DNA of 23,696 nt, taken from positions 5,710 through 29,405 of the forward strand of contig DGBH01000030.1 of assembly GCA_002384205.1 (NCBI GenBank), written 5' to 3'. Source of the DNA: Bacteroidetes bacterium UBA4009. GTDB taxonomy: Bacteria > Bacteroidota > Bacteroidia > NS11-12g > UBA9320. Position numbers and translations under genes: made by a program. Positions 16,845-23,597 of this stretch are shown one piece after another. The stretch's first letter is position 1; every line of letters starts with the position of its first letter. The notes below the pieces were generated by a model that was not told the origin of the DNA, searched no databases, and saw nothing but the letters and a program-made list of their open reading frames with translations.

Positions 16845-17902
16845 TTACTTTTCTGATAAAAAGGATAATCAATGGTATTTTTATACTCTTTAGTGTAGTT
16901 ACTGTAGTATTCTTTTTGTTCAGTTTTTCTTTTCCTAGTCCTGAAAAAATGGCCGTGGGACAGCGTACGGATGTTGAAACACAAGATGCCATTAAACGCG
17001 AATTCGGCTTAGATAAACCTCTTTTTACGCAGTATCTACTTTTTTTAAACGACCTCTCTCTCATTTCATATCATGACAATATAACGTCAACAGAACTGAG
17101 CCAAAAATACGGCTCCAATCTAACTATCAACCTAGGCTCCTCATTTATAGCATTTAAAAAACCGTTTTTAAGACGCAGTTTTCAAAATCGAGAAAAGACT
17201 TCAACCCTCATCGCTAATTCTTTCAAAGGCACTTTTGTGCTTGCTCTAGTTGCCATTATTTTTGCTGCTTTTGTAGGTATTACCCTAGGTATTTTTTCAG
17301 GCATTAAAGCTAATTCTTGGCTTGATCAAAGCATTGTATTTATAAGCACCTTAGGCATCTCTGTGCCCTCTTTTTTTTCTGCCATCATTCTAGCTTGGTT
17401 CTTCGGATATGTGCTGCACGATATTACCGGGCTTAATATGTCTGGCAGTTGGGTAGATATAGATCCATTTACCGGCGAGTTTTACCAATGGAACAATCTG
17501 ATTTTACCAGCAATAGCACTAGGCGTTAGACCTCTATCTATTTTCACCTTGCTTACACGCAGTTCTATGTTAGAAACATTAAACAAAGATTTCATAAAAA
17601 CAGCGAAATCTAAGGGATTAAGCTCACGAGATATCCTCACCAAACATGCATTGCCCAATGCGTTAAATCCCGTTATTACGGCGATTTCAGGTTGGTTTGC
17701 ATCTTTACTAGCAGGCGCTTTTTTTGTAGAATATATATTTAACTGGCGCGGTTTAGGAAAACTTACAATTGATGCTTTAGAAATGAATGACCTGCCTGTC
17801 GTTATGGGAAGTATTTTATTTATAGCCATGTTATTTGTGATCATCAATATTATAGTAGATATAATCTATGTAAAACTAGACCCTCGAATCCAATTAGCCT
17901 GA
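16841..17902 (+). CDS. ABC transporter permease, DppB/OppB type
   Basis: A 353-residue inner-membrane permease of the peptide/nickel ABC importer class. It has an N-terminal helix (about 5-28), a periplasmic segment (30-130) containing REFGLDKPLFTQY, then about five further helices. The cytoplasmic EAA-type loop (about 253-274) has SKGLSSRDILTKHALPN and contacts the ATPase. The ending VKLDPRIQLA is typical of DppB. The periplasmic segment is longer than in E. coli DppB. The start is ATG 16841, which overlaps the preceding stop (ATGA). A longer reading frame from TTG 16787 would lie inside the upstream gene and is unlikely. No DppA, C, D or F gene is visible in the window, so its partners must be encoded elsewhere. 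Confidence 0.9.
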   Translation: MITFLIKRIINGIFILFSVVTVVFFLFSFSFPSPEKMAVGQRTDVETQDAIKREFGLDKPLFTQYLLFLNDLSLISYHDNITSTELSQKYGSNLTINLGSSFIAFKKPFLRRSFQNREKTSTLIANSFKGTFVLALVAIIFAAFVGITLGIFSGIKANSWLDQSIVFISTLGISVPSFFSAIILAWFFGYVLHDITGLNMSGSWVDIDPFTGEFYQWNNLILPAIALGVRPLSIFTLLTRSSMLETLNKDFIKTAKSKGLSSRDILTKHALPNALNPVITAISGWFASLLAGAFFVEYIFNWRGLGKLTIDALEMNDLPVVMGSILFIAMLFVIINIIVDIIYVKLDPRIQLA

Positions 17903-18405
17903 TGCTATACTTTATTACAGGATTTACAGGCGTGGGTAAAACCACGATAGGTAGAGAACTCGCAGTACTAACTAACCTACCTTTTATAGATTTAGATGAA
18001 TCTATTGAGAAAAAAATAAATCAGAGTATTACAAGCTATTTTGAAAAAAATGGGGAGGATGCTTTTAGAGACATAGAGCGGCAGACTTTGCTAGAATCAA
18101 TCAAGTTGCATTCAGAGGCTATAATTGTTCTTGGAGGCGGCACCTTATCATATCGGCTCAACCACATACCTGTTTTGCAAAGTGGTACCCTATTGTTTCT
18201 GGAGCTACCATGGGATGAACTATATGCTAGAATCAAAAAATTAAAGAATAGACCCACTCTTCAAGGTAAAACAGAAGCTCAAATGAAAGCCATTTTTGTT
18301 CAACGATTACCTTTTTATGAGCTTTCACAGCTCAAGATGCCTATAAATAGTGGGTTTAGCACTCGAAAATTGGCAAATATTTTGAAATTATCAACAAATA
18401 GGTAA
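17902..18405 (+). CDS. aroK: Shikimate kinase
   Basis: Phosphorylates shikimate at the 3-hydroxyl using ATP, the fifth step towards chorismate. The 167-residue P-loop protein has Walker A GFTGVGKT (7-14), the shikimate-binding DLDESIE (30-36) and FRDIER (55-60), the GGG motif LGGGTLSY (77-84), and a LID segment NRPTLQGKTEAQM with R117 and a later R135. Family length is normal. ATG 17902 overlaps the permease stop (TGATG), so it is the coupled end of the DUF1599-DoxX-permease operon. It feeds chorismate, the source of p-aminobenzoate used by the divergently encoded FolP. That link is inference. The 73-nt gap to 18479 shows no terminator. Confidence 0.94.
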   Translation: MLYFITGFTGVGKTTIGRELAVLTNLPFIDLDESIEKKINQSITSYFEKNGEDAFRDIERQTLLESIKLHSEAIIVLGGGTLSYRLNHIPVLQSGTLLFLELPWDELYARIKKLKNRPTLQGKTEAQMKAIFVQRLPFYELSQLKMPINSGFSTRKLANILKLSTNR

Positions 18406-18478
18406 CAGTCCTTGTATTCATGCGACTCCTCTCCTTAACATTGGACATTAATTTACAAGTACTAATAAAATAAACCTT

Positions 18479-18751
18479 ATGAACAAATCAGATTTAATAT
18501 CAGCTATGGCTGATAAAGCTGGCATCACAAAATCACAAGCTGGTGAGGCCTTAGACGCATTTATGGATTCAACTTCTGCTGCACTTAAAGGTGGCGAGAA
18601 ACTTATCCTTGTAGGTTTTGGAACTTTTTCAGTAAGTGAAAGAGCTGCAAGAACTGGAAGAAACCCAAGAACTGGTAAAGAAATCGCAATCGCTGCTAAA
18701 AAAGTAGTGAAATTCAAAGCGGGATCAGGCCTTTCTGAAAAAGTAAACTAA
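18479..18751 (+). CDS. HU-family DNA-binding protein
   Basis: A 90-residue histone-like nucleoid protein that binds and bends DNA as a dimer. It shows the complete family pattern: the helical N-terminus [35 protein letters not shown] around residues 40-60 (the beta-saddle), and the DNA-intercalating arm motif [10 protein letters not shown] with its conserved proline, then [12 protein letters not shown]. It is one canonical HU domain without tails, distinct from the long HU-like proteins of Bacteroides. It is monocistronic, preceded by 73 nt of AT-rich leader in which TTG at 18441-18443 could be a -33 element, though no good -7 box follows. A strong terminator follows. Confidence 0.95.
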   Translation: MNKSDLISAMADKAGITKSQAGEALDAFMDSTSAALKGGEKLILVGFGTFSVSERAARTGRNPRTGKEIAIAAKKVVKFKAGSGLSEKVN

Positions 18752-18768
18752 GAAATCTTAGAACATTA

Positions 18769-18806
18769 AAAAAAGCCTCTTGGAAAAATTCCTGTGAGGC
18801 TTTTTT
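18769..18806 (+). terminator. Rho-independent terminator of the HU gene
   Basis: AAAAAAGCCTC pairs with GAGGCTTTTTT, with a short inner GG/CC helix in the 16-nt loop region, and six T follow at 18801-18806. The A-run on the other arm gives it a bidirectional shape. It lies 17 nt after the HU stop. Confidence 0.88.
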
Positions 18807-18904
18807 GCTTTATTTTTTTTAGTTGGTATAAACTTCCAAAATTCACCATTCCTTAAGCTATGAATACTCGAGCTGAGAGAATAAAACAATCCATTAATAT
18901 TTTC

Positions 18905-18933
18905 TTGAAACTACATTTGCTTAGCTAAATTTG
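18905..18933 (+). promoter_or_regulatory. Complete Bacteroidetes promoter of the ZIP transporter operon
   Basis: TTG (18905-18907) is followed after 18 nt by TAAATTTG (18926-18933), an exact -33/-7 pair with normal spacing. The box ends 5 nt before the ATG at 18939. Transcription should start at or next to the A of the start codon, predicting a leaderless mRNA. Confidence 0.7.
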
Positions 18934-18938
18934 CAGAG

Positions 18939-19655
18939 ATGCAATTTTGGTGGCTTTTTCTATTATTTTTCTTTCCTTTTATAGGTGGTGTAGTGGGTTT
19001 ATTAATACAATCAGAAAAAACACGACAACTTAAACTTTTTCTTGCCTTTAGTGGTGCGTTTTTAATTAGTATCACTATTCTTAATCTTATACCTGAAGTA
19101 TATGACAAAGTAGGTCACAAAGCAGGCTATTTTATCTTAGCAGGATTCTTTTTACAAATCATATTAGATTTTTTTACTAAAGGTATAGAACATGGACACC
19201 TTCACTTTCACGAGTTTAAAAAAGGATTTCCTTATTCCGTATTTATTGCATTAAGTCTACACGCATTTATAGAAGGCTTAGGACTTGGTGGTGGCGCTTT
19301 TTCAGAAGCCATTAAGAATAATATGGTTTTTGCCATAGGCTTACATGAATTACCTGCCGCATTTGCCCTTGCGGTAGTACTTAAGAGCGTGTTTTCAAAA
19401 AGCAACTCAAACTATATATGGATAGCTATATATGCAGCTATGGTGCCCCTAGGAATGCTTGTAGGATCATCATTAACAAATTATCAGGACATCCTAAGTG
19501 GTCTCATCGGTTTGGTTATAGGTGTTTTCTTACATATCAGCACTACAATCCTATTTGAGAACAACGAAAGCCACACCTACGGCAGATATAAACTCGTAGC
19601 CATTCTTATAGGATTAGGAGTCGCTTTGTTGGCGGTTAATCTTCACGTACATTGA
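18939..19655 (+). CDS. ZIP-family divalent metal transporter
   Basis: A 238-residue inner-membrane protein with about seven to eight helices that should import zinc or related divalent cations. The two metal-site motifs are present in the ZIP arrangement: HAFIEG (H108, E112) in transmembrane segment 4 and HELPAA (H136, E137) in segment 5. A histidine-rich loop, HGHLHFHEF (85-93), precedes them, as in the cytoplasmic variable loop of ZIP proteins. No Zur-like operator was recognised upstream. The stop TGA overlaps the TTG start of the next gene (TTGA at 19652-19655), so the two are co-translated. Metal specificity cannot be told from sequence. Confidence 0.92.
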   Translation: MQFWWLFLLFFFPFIGGVVGLLIQSEKTRQLKLFLAFSGAFLISITILNLIPEVYDKVGHKAGYFILAGFFLQIILDFFTKGIEHGHLHFHEFKKGFPYSVFIALSLHAFIEGLGLGGGAFSEAIKNNMVFAIGLHELPAAFALAVVLKSVFSKSNSNYIWIAIYAAMVPLGMLVGSSLTNYQDILSGLIGLVIGVFLHISTTILFENNESHTYGRYKLVAILIGLGVALLAVNLHVH

Positions 19656-20284
19656 CCCAAGCGCGTAAATTAAAACTCATCATCTATTGCCTAGCACTTG
19701 CTGGTTCAATTCTATATTGGATTAAAGTAACCTTCCCAAGAACCTCCGAGATTAAACAAATCCCAATTCAGATTAATACACCTAAGAAAGACACCTCTAG
19801 ATTGATTAATGCAGTTGCTTTTTGTGACTCGATGAAGTACAATAAGGAATTTGTGATATTAATTGACTTATCTGGATATTCTGGCTCGTATCGATTGTTC
19901 GCAGTAAATCTTATAACGAATGACACCCTACTGAAAGGATTAGTAACACATGGCCACTGTAAACGATCTGAAGGTCGCATTGCACGTTTTAGTAATGAGA
20001 TAGGATCTAACTGTTCTTCGCTAGGCAGATATTCCATTGGACAAAAGTACAATGGAAGCTTCGGCATCGCCTACAAAATGCATGGGCTAGATAATACTAA
20101 CAGAAACGCTTTTGAGCGATTCATCGTCCTTCATTCACACTCTTGCATACCTGATAATGAACAAGAAGATGACATTTGTGAAAGCGAGGGATGCCCAACT
20201 GTTTCACCACGCACTTTGGCTCAGCTTAGCAAACACCTGGATGCATCACTTTTACCCGTGTTAGTATGGATTTACGCTAGTTAA
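19652..20284 (+). CDS. Murein L,D-transpeptidase-like protein (YkuD_2-type), TTG start
   Basis: A 210-residue protein with an N-terminal membrane anchor (about 8-25, LKLIIYCLALAGSILYWI), so probably periplasmic and inner-membrane tethered or secreted. The catalytic region has VTHGHC (98-103), FSNEIGSNCSSLGRYSIG (113-130), the MHGLDNTNRNAFERFIVLH segment with H161 and H163, and the nucleophile in EGCPTVSP (C181). This is the order seen in the murein L,D-transpeptidase catalytic-domain family, which forms or cleaves peptidoglycan cross-links. There are extra cysteines at C103, C121, C165 and C176. Start TTG 19652 is required: it overlaps the ZIP stop as TTGA, and the first in-frame ATG (codon 61) would remove the membrane anchor. 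It is coupled to the metal transporter. The stop lies 2 nt from the stop of the convergent gene. Confidence 0.82.
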   Translation: MTQARKLKLIIYCLALAGSILYWIKVTFPRTSEIKQIPIQINTPKKDTSRLINAVAFCDSMKYNKEFVILIDLSGYSGSYRLFAVNLITNDTLLKGLVTHGHCKRSEGRIARFSNEIGSNCSSLGRYSIGQKYNGSFGIAYKMHGLDNTNRNAFERFIVLHSHSCIPDNEQEDDICESEGCPTVSPRTLAQLSKHLDASLLPVLVWIYAS

Positions 20285-20286
20285 TC

Positions 20287-22035
20287 TTAATCTACTGTTA
20301 CCTTATACCAAACTACCTTTTTACCGCTTTGAGCTGGTGCTAAAATAGTGTCTTCGTTTACCGTTTTGCGGTACGTGAAATATTTACGTTTCATTCCAGG
20401 TATTTTTTCGCTTCGGCTGAACGCTTGTAATTCAGCGTCTCTAACCTTACTCAAATCACCATCACTTTTTACGATATGACCTTGTGTCATCACGGTCAGT
20501 TCTCCATTTTTCAAAGACACATCCATGCTTTTTTGCAACGGTGAATTAATCGATACAAAACTCTTTTTGTAATAGTTCTGGACTACGTCGTCACCTATAA
20601 ACTTCGTAAAAATCAAGTCATCATAATGATAATAATAGGTTGTAGTCGTGGTTGTACGACCGTTTGCATCCGTATAGGTGGTAGTTACTATTTCTAAATG
20701 CTGTTCCTCTAGAACTATCATGGCATCACCATTTTCATCCAAACCACTAAAAGCAATGCTGTTCACATTTAACGCAGCACGTTTTTTAATATCAAAATAA
20801 GCTTTCTCCTCTGGAGTCATTTTAGCTAATTTTTTCTTGGCTTTCTTCTGAATCCGACCTTTTCGATTTCCATTTTTCATGTTATCTATTGCTTTTTCAG
20901 ATTCCATGATATCATTTACATTTTCGAGTACATCCTCCGTAAAATTATCATTAACATTACTAATCTCATCTAAATTATCGTTGTCTAAAACAATTCTACT
21001 CACACCCGTAGTAGCTAATTTAGCATATACTTGTTCACCATTTAGTCCTACTAAATTAATATTCCCTTTTTTATCAAAAAGAATATTCATATCTACAAAT
21101 AAGTCGTTTTCCGGGGTAATATATTGTTCTGTTGTACCATCTGAATTTATTTTTTCCAAGACAAACGCTGATTTATTGATATCAACCCATGTAGCACGTT
21201 TCATAGACTTTACTTCTGCACGTGTCAGTTCATCTATCACATTATTTTTACCCAAGATATAAATAGCGCCTTTATCATCAACAGCGAAGTCACGCACATA
21301 GAACTTATCCGACGATTCCTTTAGCGTTACGGCATAATTTTTTTCATAATTGACAATTTCAAAATCCTTGTCCAACACCCAAAAGGTGAATTTAAAATCA
21401 TATGTTCCAATTTTACTCTGCTTGCTACTCTTGCCAAAGAAACTTTTTGATTTCTTTTTAATTGGCTCCGCATCTTTTCCAAAAACAACCATGTATTTTT
21501 CGTCTTTGGAGAGTGATATATCAAAACTAGACTCAGTATACCCCGTTTTTGCAGCAGGATCTTTTACTTCAGCTACTTTAATAAAGCTGCCTTCCAGTGC
21601 CATTTTTCCCACATTAAGCTTAGAATAAAATAAGTACTTTTTCTTGTTCTTTTCATTTACAAAAGTTGAAAATACATAAAATTCATTTTGGAATTTCACT
21701 AATTTTTCAAATGCTAAATTCTTGCCTAAGTGATCAATATCTAATTGTTTTTGTTCAACTAGATTAAGATTTTTATCATACCTCTGGATGTAATATAATG
21801 CTTTGTATTGTACAAAACGGATTATGTTTCCAAAAGAGACCCCGCCACCGGCACTACCAACGCTAAGAGACATATACCCTCCGTTTGGCAGTTCTACAAC
21901 ATCAATAAAACCTCTTCCCTTTTGCTCAAAAAGATCACCATGAGTTTCTTTTACCTTTATTTTACCTTGAGCTACACTAGTATTAGTACAGACTACAATC
22001 AACAATAGCAGCACACTTATTTTAGCTAATTTCAT
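20287..22035 (-). CDS. Secreted protein of unknown function, 582 aa
   Basis: I do not recognise the family. The signal peptide is about residues 1-23 (KISVLLLLIVVCTNTSVAQ). Repeating beta-strand pairs such as YYIQRYDKNLNLVEQK, FYVRDFAVDDKGAIYILG and NILFDKKGNINLVGL suggest a beta-propeller-like body. A strongly basic segment at about 389-406 (RKGRIQKKAKKKL) precedes a Thr/Tyr-rich stretch at 450-472 (TTTYTDANGRTTTTTTYYY), so local composition is unusual. No lipobox cysteine at the cleavage site, no C-terminal T9SS sorting domain and no transmembrane helix were seen. It follows the beta-barrel gene by 12 nt on the minus strand, so the two are probably one operon. It may sit in the periplasm or on the surface. 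Confidence 0.78.
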   Translation of the reverse strand: MKLAKISVLLLLIVVCTNTSVAQGKIKVKETHGDLFEQKGRGFIDVVELPNGGYMSLSVGSAGGGVSFGNIIRFVQYKALYYIQRYDKNLNLVEQKQLDIDHLGKNLAFEKLVKFQNEFYVFSTFVNEKNKKKYLFYSKLNVGKMALEGSFIKVAEVKDPAAKTGYTESSFDISLSKDEKYMVVFGKDAEPIKKKSKSFFGKSSKQSKIGTYDFKFTFWVLDKDFEIVNYEKNYAVTLKESSDKFYVRDFAVDDKGAIYILGKNNVIDELTRAEVKSMKRATWVDINKSAFVLEKINSDGTTEQYITPENDLFVDMNILFDKKGNINLVGLNGEQVYAKLATTGVSRIVLDNDNLDEISNVNDNFTEDVLENVNDIMESEKAIDNMKNGNRKGRIQKKAKKKLAKMTPEEKAYFDIKKRAALNVNSIAFSGLDENGDAMIVLEEQHLEIVTTTYTDANGRTTTTTTYYYHYDDLIFTKFIGDDVVQNYYKKSFVSINSPLQKSMDVSLKNGELTVMTQGHIVKSDGDLSKVRDAELQAFSRSEKIPGMKRKYFTYRKTVNEDTILAPAQSGKKVVWYKVTVD

Positions 22036-22047
22036 TTTTTTCTTTTT

Positions 22048-22671
22048 TTAATACTTAATATAATAGCCAAAGCCCGCTGAGAAGCCTCCATAAAATCCGG
22101 TTTTTTTCACATCCTCAATTCCTACAGTAGTTCCAGTATGAGCATATTTAGATAATCGCAGTCCTGCGTTAAAGCCTGCTTGCGCACTAATGCTATTACT
22201 CAATAGGTATTTCCATCCTAAAGTATAAAATATATCTTGTGCATTGTAGCTATATGTTTCGAAAGCACTGGTCCTATTTCTATAGGTTAAGGCTTGAAAA
22301 GTCATCTCTGAAATAGCCTCTTTACCACCATACCTTTTGGCCGTTACCGAAAAACCCATACCCTTGGTAAGTTCTTCATCATATGGGAAAAACTCTAGTT
22401 CATTAACTAACTTAAACACATCTATGCCTCTATTAAACTGATAACCTCCACCCAGTTCTACCGAATAAGTATGATTGATTCTTTGCTCGTATGCCAAATC
22501 CAAAAAACCTGTTACAATAGAGGTAACAGCAATTCTAATATCGGCATCTGCATCCGTATTCTTACCGTCATCTAGATACTTTTTAGCGTTACTGTCCGTC
22601 GTGGGGAGGTCTTTTTGAGAGAAAGCATTTAGAGTCAATCCTATACAAAAAAACAATACTATTCGTGTCAT
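22048..22671 (-). CDS. Predicted outer-membrane beta-barrel protein, unknown function
   Basis: A 207-residue protein with a signal peptide (MTRIVLFFCIGLTLNAFSQ, about 1-19). After an acidic linker (about 24-44) it has amphipathic strands ending in aromatic residues (YSVELGGGYQFN, MGFSVTAKRYGG, DIFYTLGWKYLL, FYGGFSAGFGYYIKY). The final strand ends in an aromatic/Tyr beta-signal, as in small DUF3575-like outer-membrane barrels. The family is uncertain. It is the first gene of a two-gene unit with the 582-residue secreted protein (12-nt gap). Two near-consensus minus-strand boxes, TGAATTTG (22689-22682) and TTAATTTG (22695-22688), lie 10-17 nt upstream. The 103-nt gap to the nuclease gene is AT-rich, with TTAATTAATTAA, and shows no terminator. 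Confidence 0.72.
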   Translation of the reverse strand: MTRIVLFFCIGLTLNAFSQKDLPTTDSNAKKYLDDGKNTDADADIRIAVTSIVTGFLDLAYEQRINHTYSVELGGGYQFNRGIDVFKLVNELEFFPYDEELTKGMGFSVTAKRYGGKEAISEMTFQALTYRNRTSAFETYSYNAQDIFYTLGWKYLLSNSISAQAGFNAGLRLSKYAHTGTTVGIEDVKKTGFYGGFSAGFGYYIKY

Positions 22672-22774
22672 ATTTTTTTTACAAATTCAAATTAAAAGAA
22701 AAAAACCTAACTAAACCACAATTAATTAATTAATGTCACTCACTTTAAATAAGGCTACTTTTTACTTTTTTAGA

Positions 22775-23551
22775 TTAGTCGTATATACTATTCAGTAAGC
22801 CTGCTAGCCTTACTCCTGCTTGCTCTAGTCTTAACTCTACCGTTTTTAAATGCCTAAACGAGTATTCATATTTCAGATTAGCATTTTCATCAAAGTCATA
22901 ACATGCTTTTCGCAAGTCTTGGCTTTCTTGAGCCCAATCTCTAACGGTAGAGCTTTGCCAAGCTTTCACTTGCCATTTTTCTATATTTCTATTTACATGC
23001 TTGCCCCACTCCACATAACTTAACTGCTCATTATCTATGATTTCACTATCCCATACGTGGTGCAAATTTGTAGCTTCCCCAAACCATTTCACTTTTATAT
23101 CATTTCCTCCTTTATCTTCTGCCAAGCCTACATGCAAAGGCTGATGTAAATCACCTACCAAATGTACCAATGCCATGATCGCAAATTCTTCATCTTTTAC
23201 TAATTTAAATTTTTTGGTCCGCAATTCCACAATCAATTGCTCTATGATGCTAATCACATCGCCTTTGGGATTTGGGATAATATCTTCATAGCGCATTCCG
23301 TCAGGAATACTTACATAATGCCACGAATTCATAAACCTATAATTGGTATCTGATCTTAAAAAGTCCATGTAATTCCCACTCATTTCAAGTGAAAATTTTG
23401 TAAGAATTTGATTTACCTGCTTACTTGCCTTTGCGGTAAGATGTTGCTGAGCCACATAGCCTACTACACGATGCCCAGTTTGTCCCCAAGCCAATAATTG
23501 AACTGCTGCACATAAAAAAACGAGCAATGTTGATGTTCTGATCAATTTCAT
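22775..23551 (-). CDS. Secreted S1/P1-family nuclease
   Basis: A 258-residue tri-zinc nuclease that hydrolyses single-stranded DNA/RNA and 3'-nucleotides, exported to periplasm or medium for phosphate and nucleoside scavenging. The signal peptide ends LLA before WGQTGH, so the mature N-terminal Trp (W22) and H27 are zinc ligands as in P1. Remaining ligands appear as YMD (D63), HYV (H78), HLVGD (H130, D134), HQPLH (H140) and HHVWD (H164, D168), so the active site is complete. I use ATG 23551, not the upstream TTG at 23560, because that TTG forms the end of a probable -7 box TATCATTG. It is divergent from a truncated secreted protein at 23598. Confidence 0.92.
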   Translation of the reverse strand: MKLIRTSTLLVFLCAAVQLLAWGQTGHRVVGYVAQQHLTAKASKQVNQILTKFSLEMSGNYMDFLRSDTNYRFMNSWHYVSIPDGMRYEDIIPNPKGDVISIIEQLIVELRTKKFKLVKDEEFAIMALVHLVGDLHQPLHVGLAEDKGGNDIKVKWFGEATNLHHVWDSEIIDNEQLSYVEWGKHVNRNIEKWQVKAWQSSTVRDWAQESQDLRKACYDFDENANLKYEYSFRHLKTVELRLEQAGVRLAGLLNSIYD

Positions 23552-23557
23552 AAAGTG

Positions 23558-23565
23558 CAATGATA
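23558..23565 (-). promoter_or_regulatory. -7-like box for the S1/P1 nuclease gene
   Basis: On the minus strand TATCATTG matches TAnnTTTG at 7 of 8 positions and lies 6 nt before the ATG at 23551. A short or absent leader is predicted. The box contains the TTG codon that an ORF finder would take as start, which argues for ATG 23551. Confidence 0.5.
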
Positions 23566-23582
23566 GAATATCTAATTCAGCT

Positions 23583-23590
23583 TAACTTCG
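23583..23590 (+). promoter_or_regulatory. -7-like box for the truncated secreted protein
   Basis: TAACTTCG matches TAnnTTTG at 7 of 8 positions (C for T) and ends 7 nt before the ATG at 23598. Together with the box at 23558-23565 it makes a 46-bp divergent promoter region. Confidence 0.4.
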
Positions 23591-23597
23591 CTGCTAA

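Noticed and set aside
17482..17847. Minus-strand ORF of 121 codons
   Set aside because: It lies wholly inside the DppB-like permease gene, whose motifs are clear, and encodes no recognisable protein pattern.
20879..21262. Plus-strand ORF of 127 codons
   Set aside because: Antisense to the 582-residue secreted protein; Ser/Phe-rich shadow composition, no start context or promoter box.
22725..22734. TTAATTAATTAA tract considered as an attachment site or IS scar
   Set aside because: A simple AT-rich tract with no duplicated flanks, integrase or transposase nearby.
23552..23560. Longer S1/P1 nuclease start at TTG 23560
   Set aside because: The TTG is part of the probable -7 box TATCATTG, and ATG 23551 gives a standard signal peptide.
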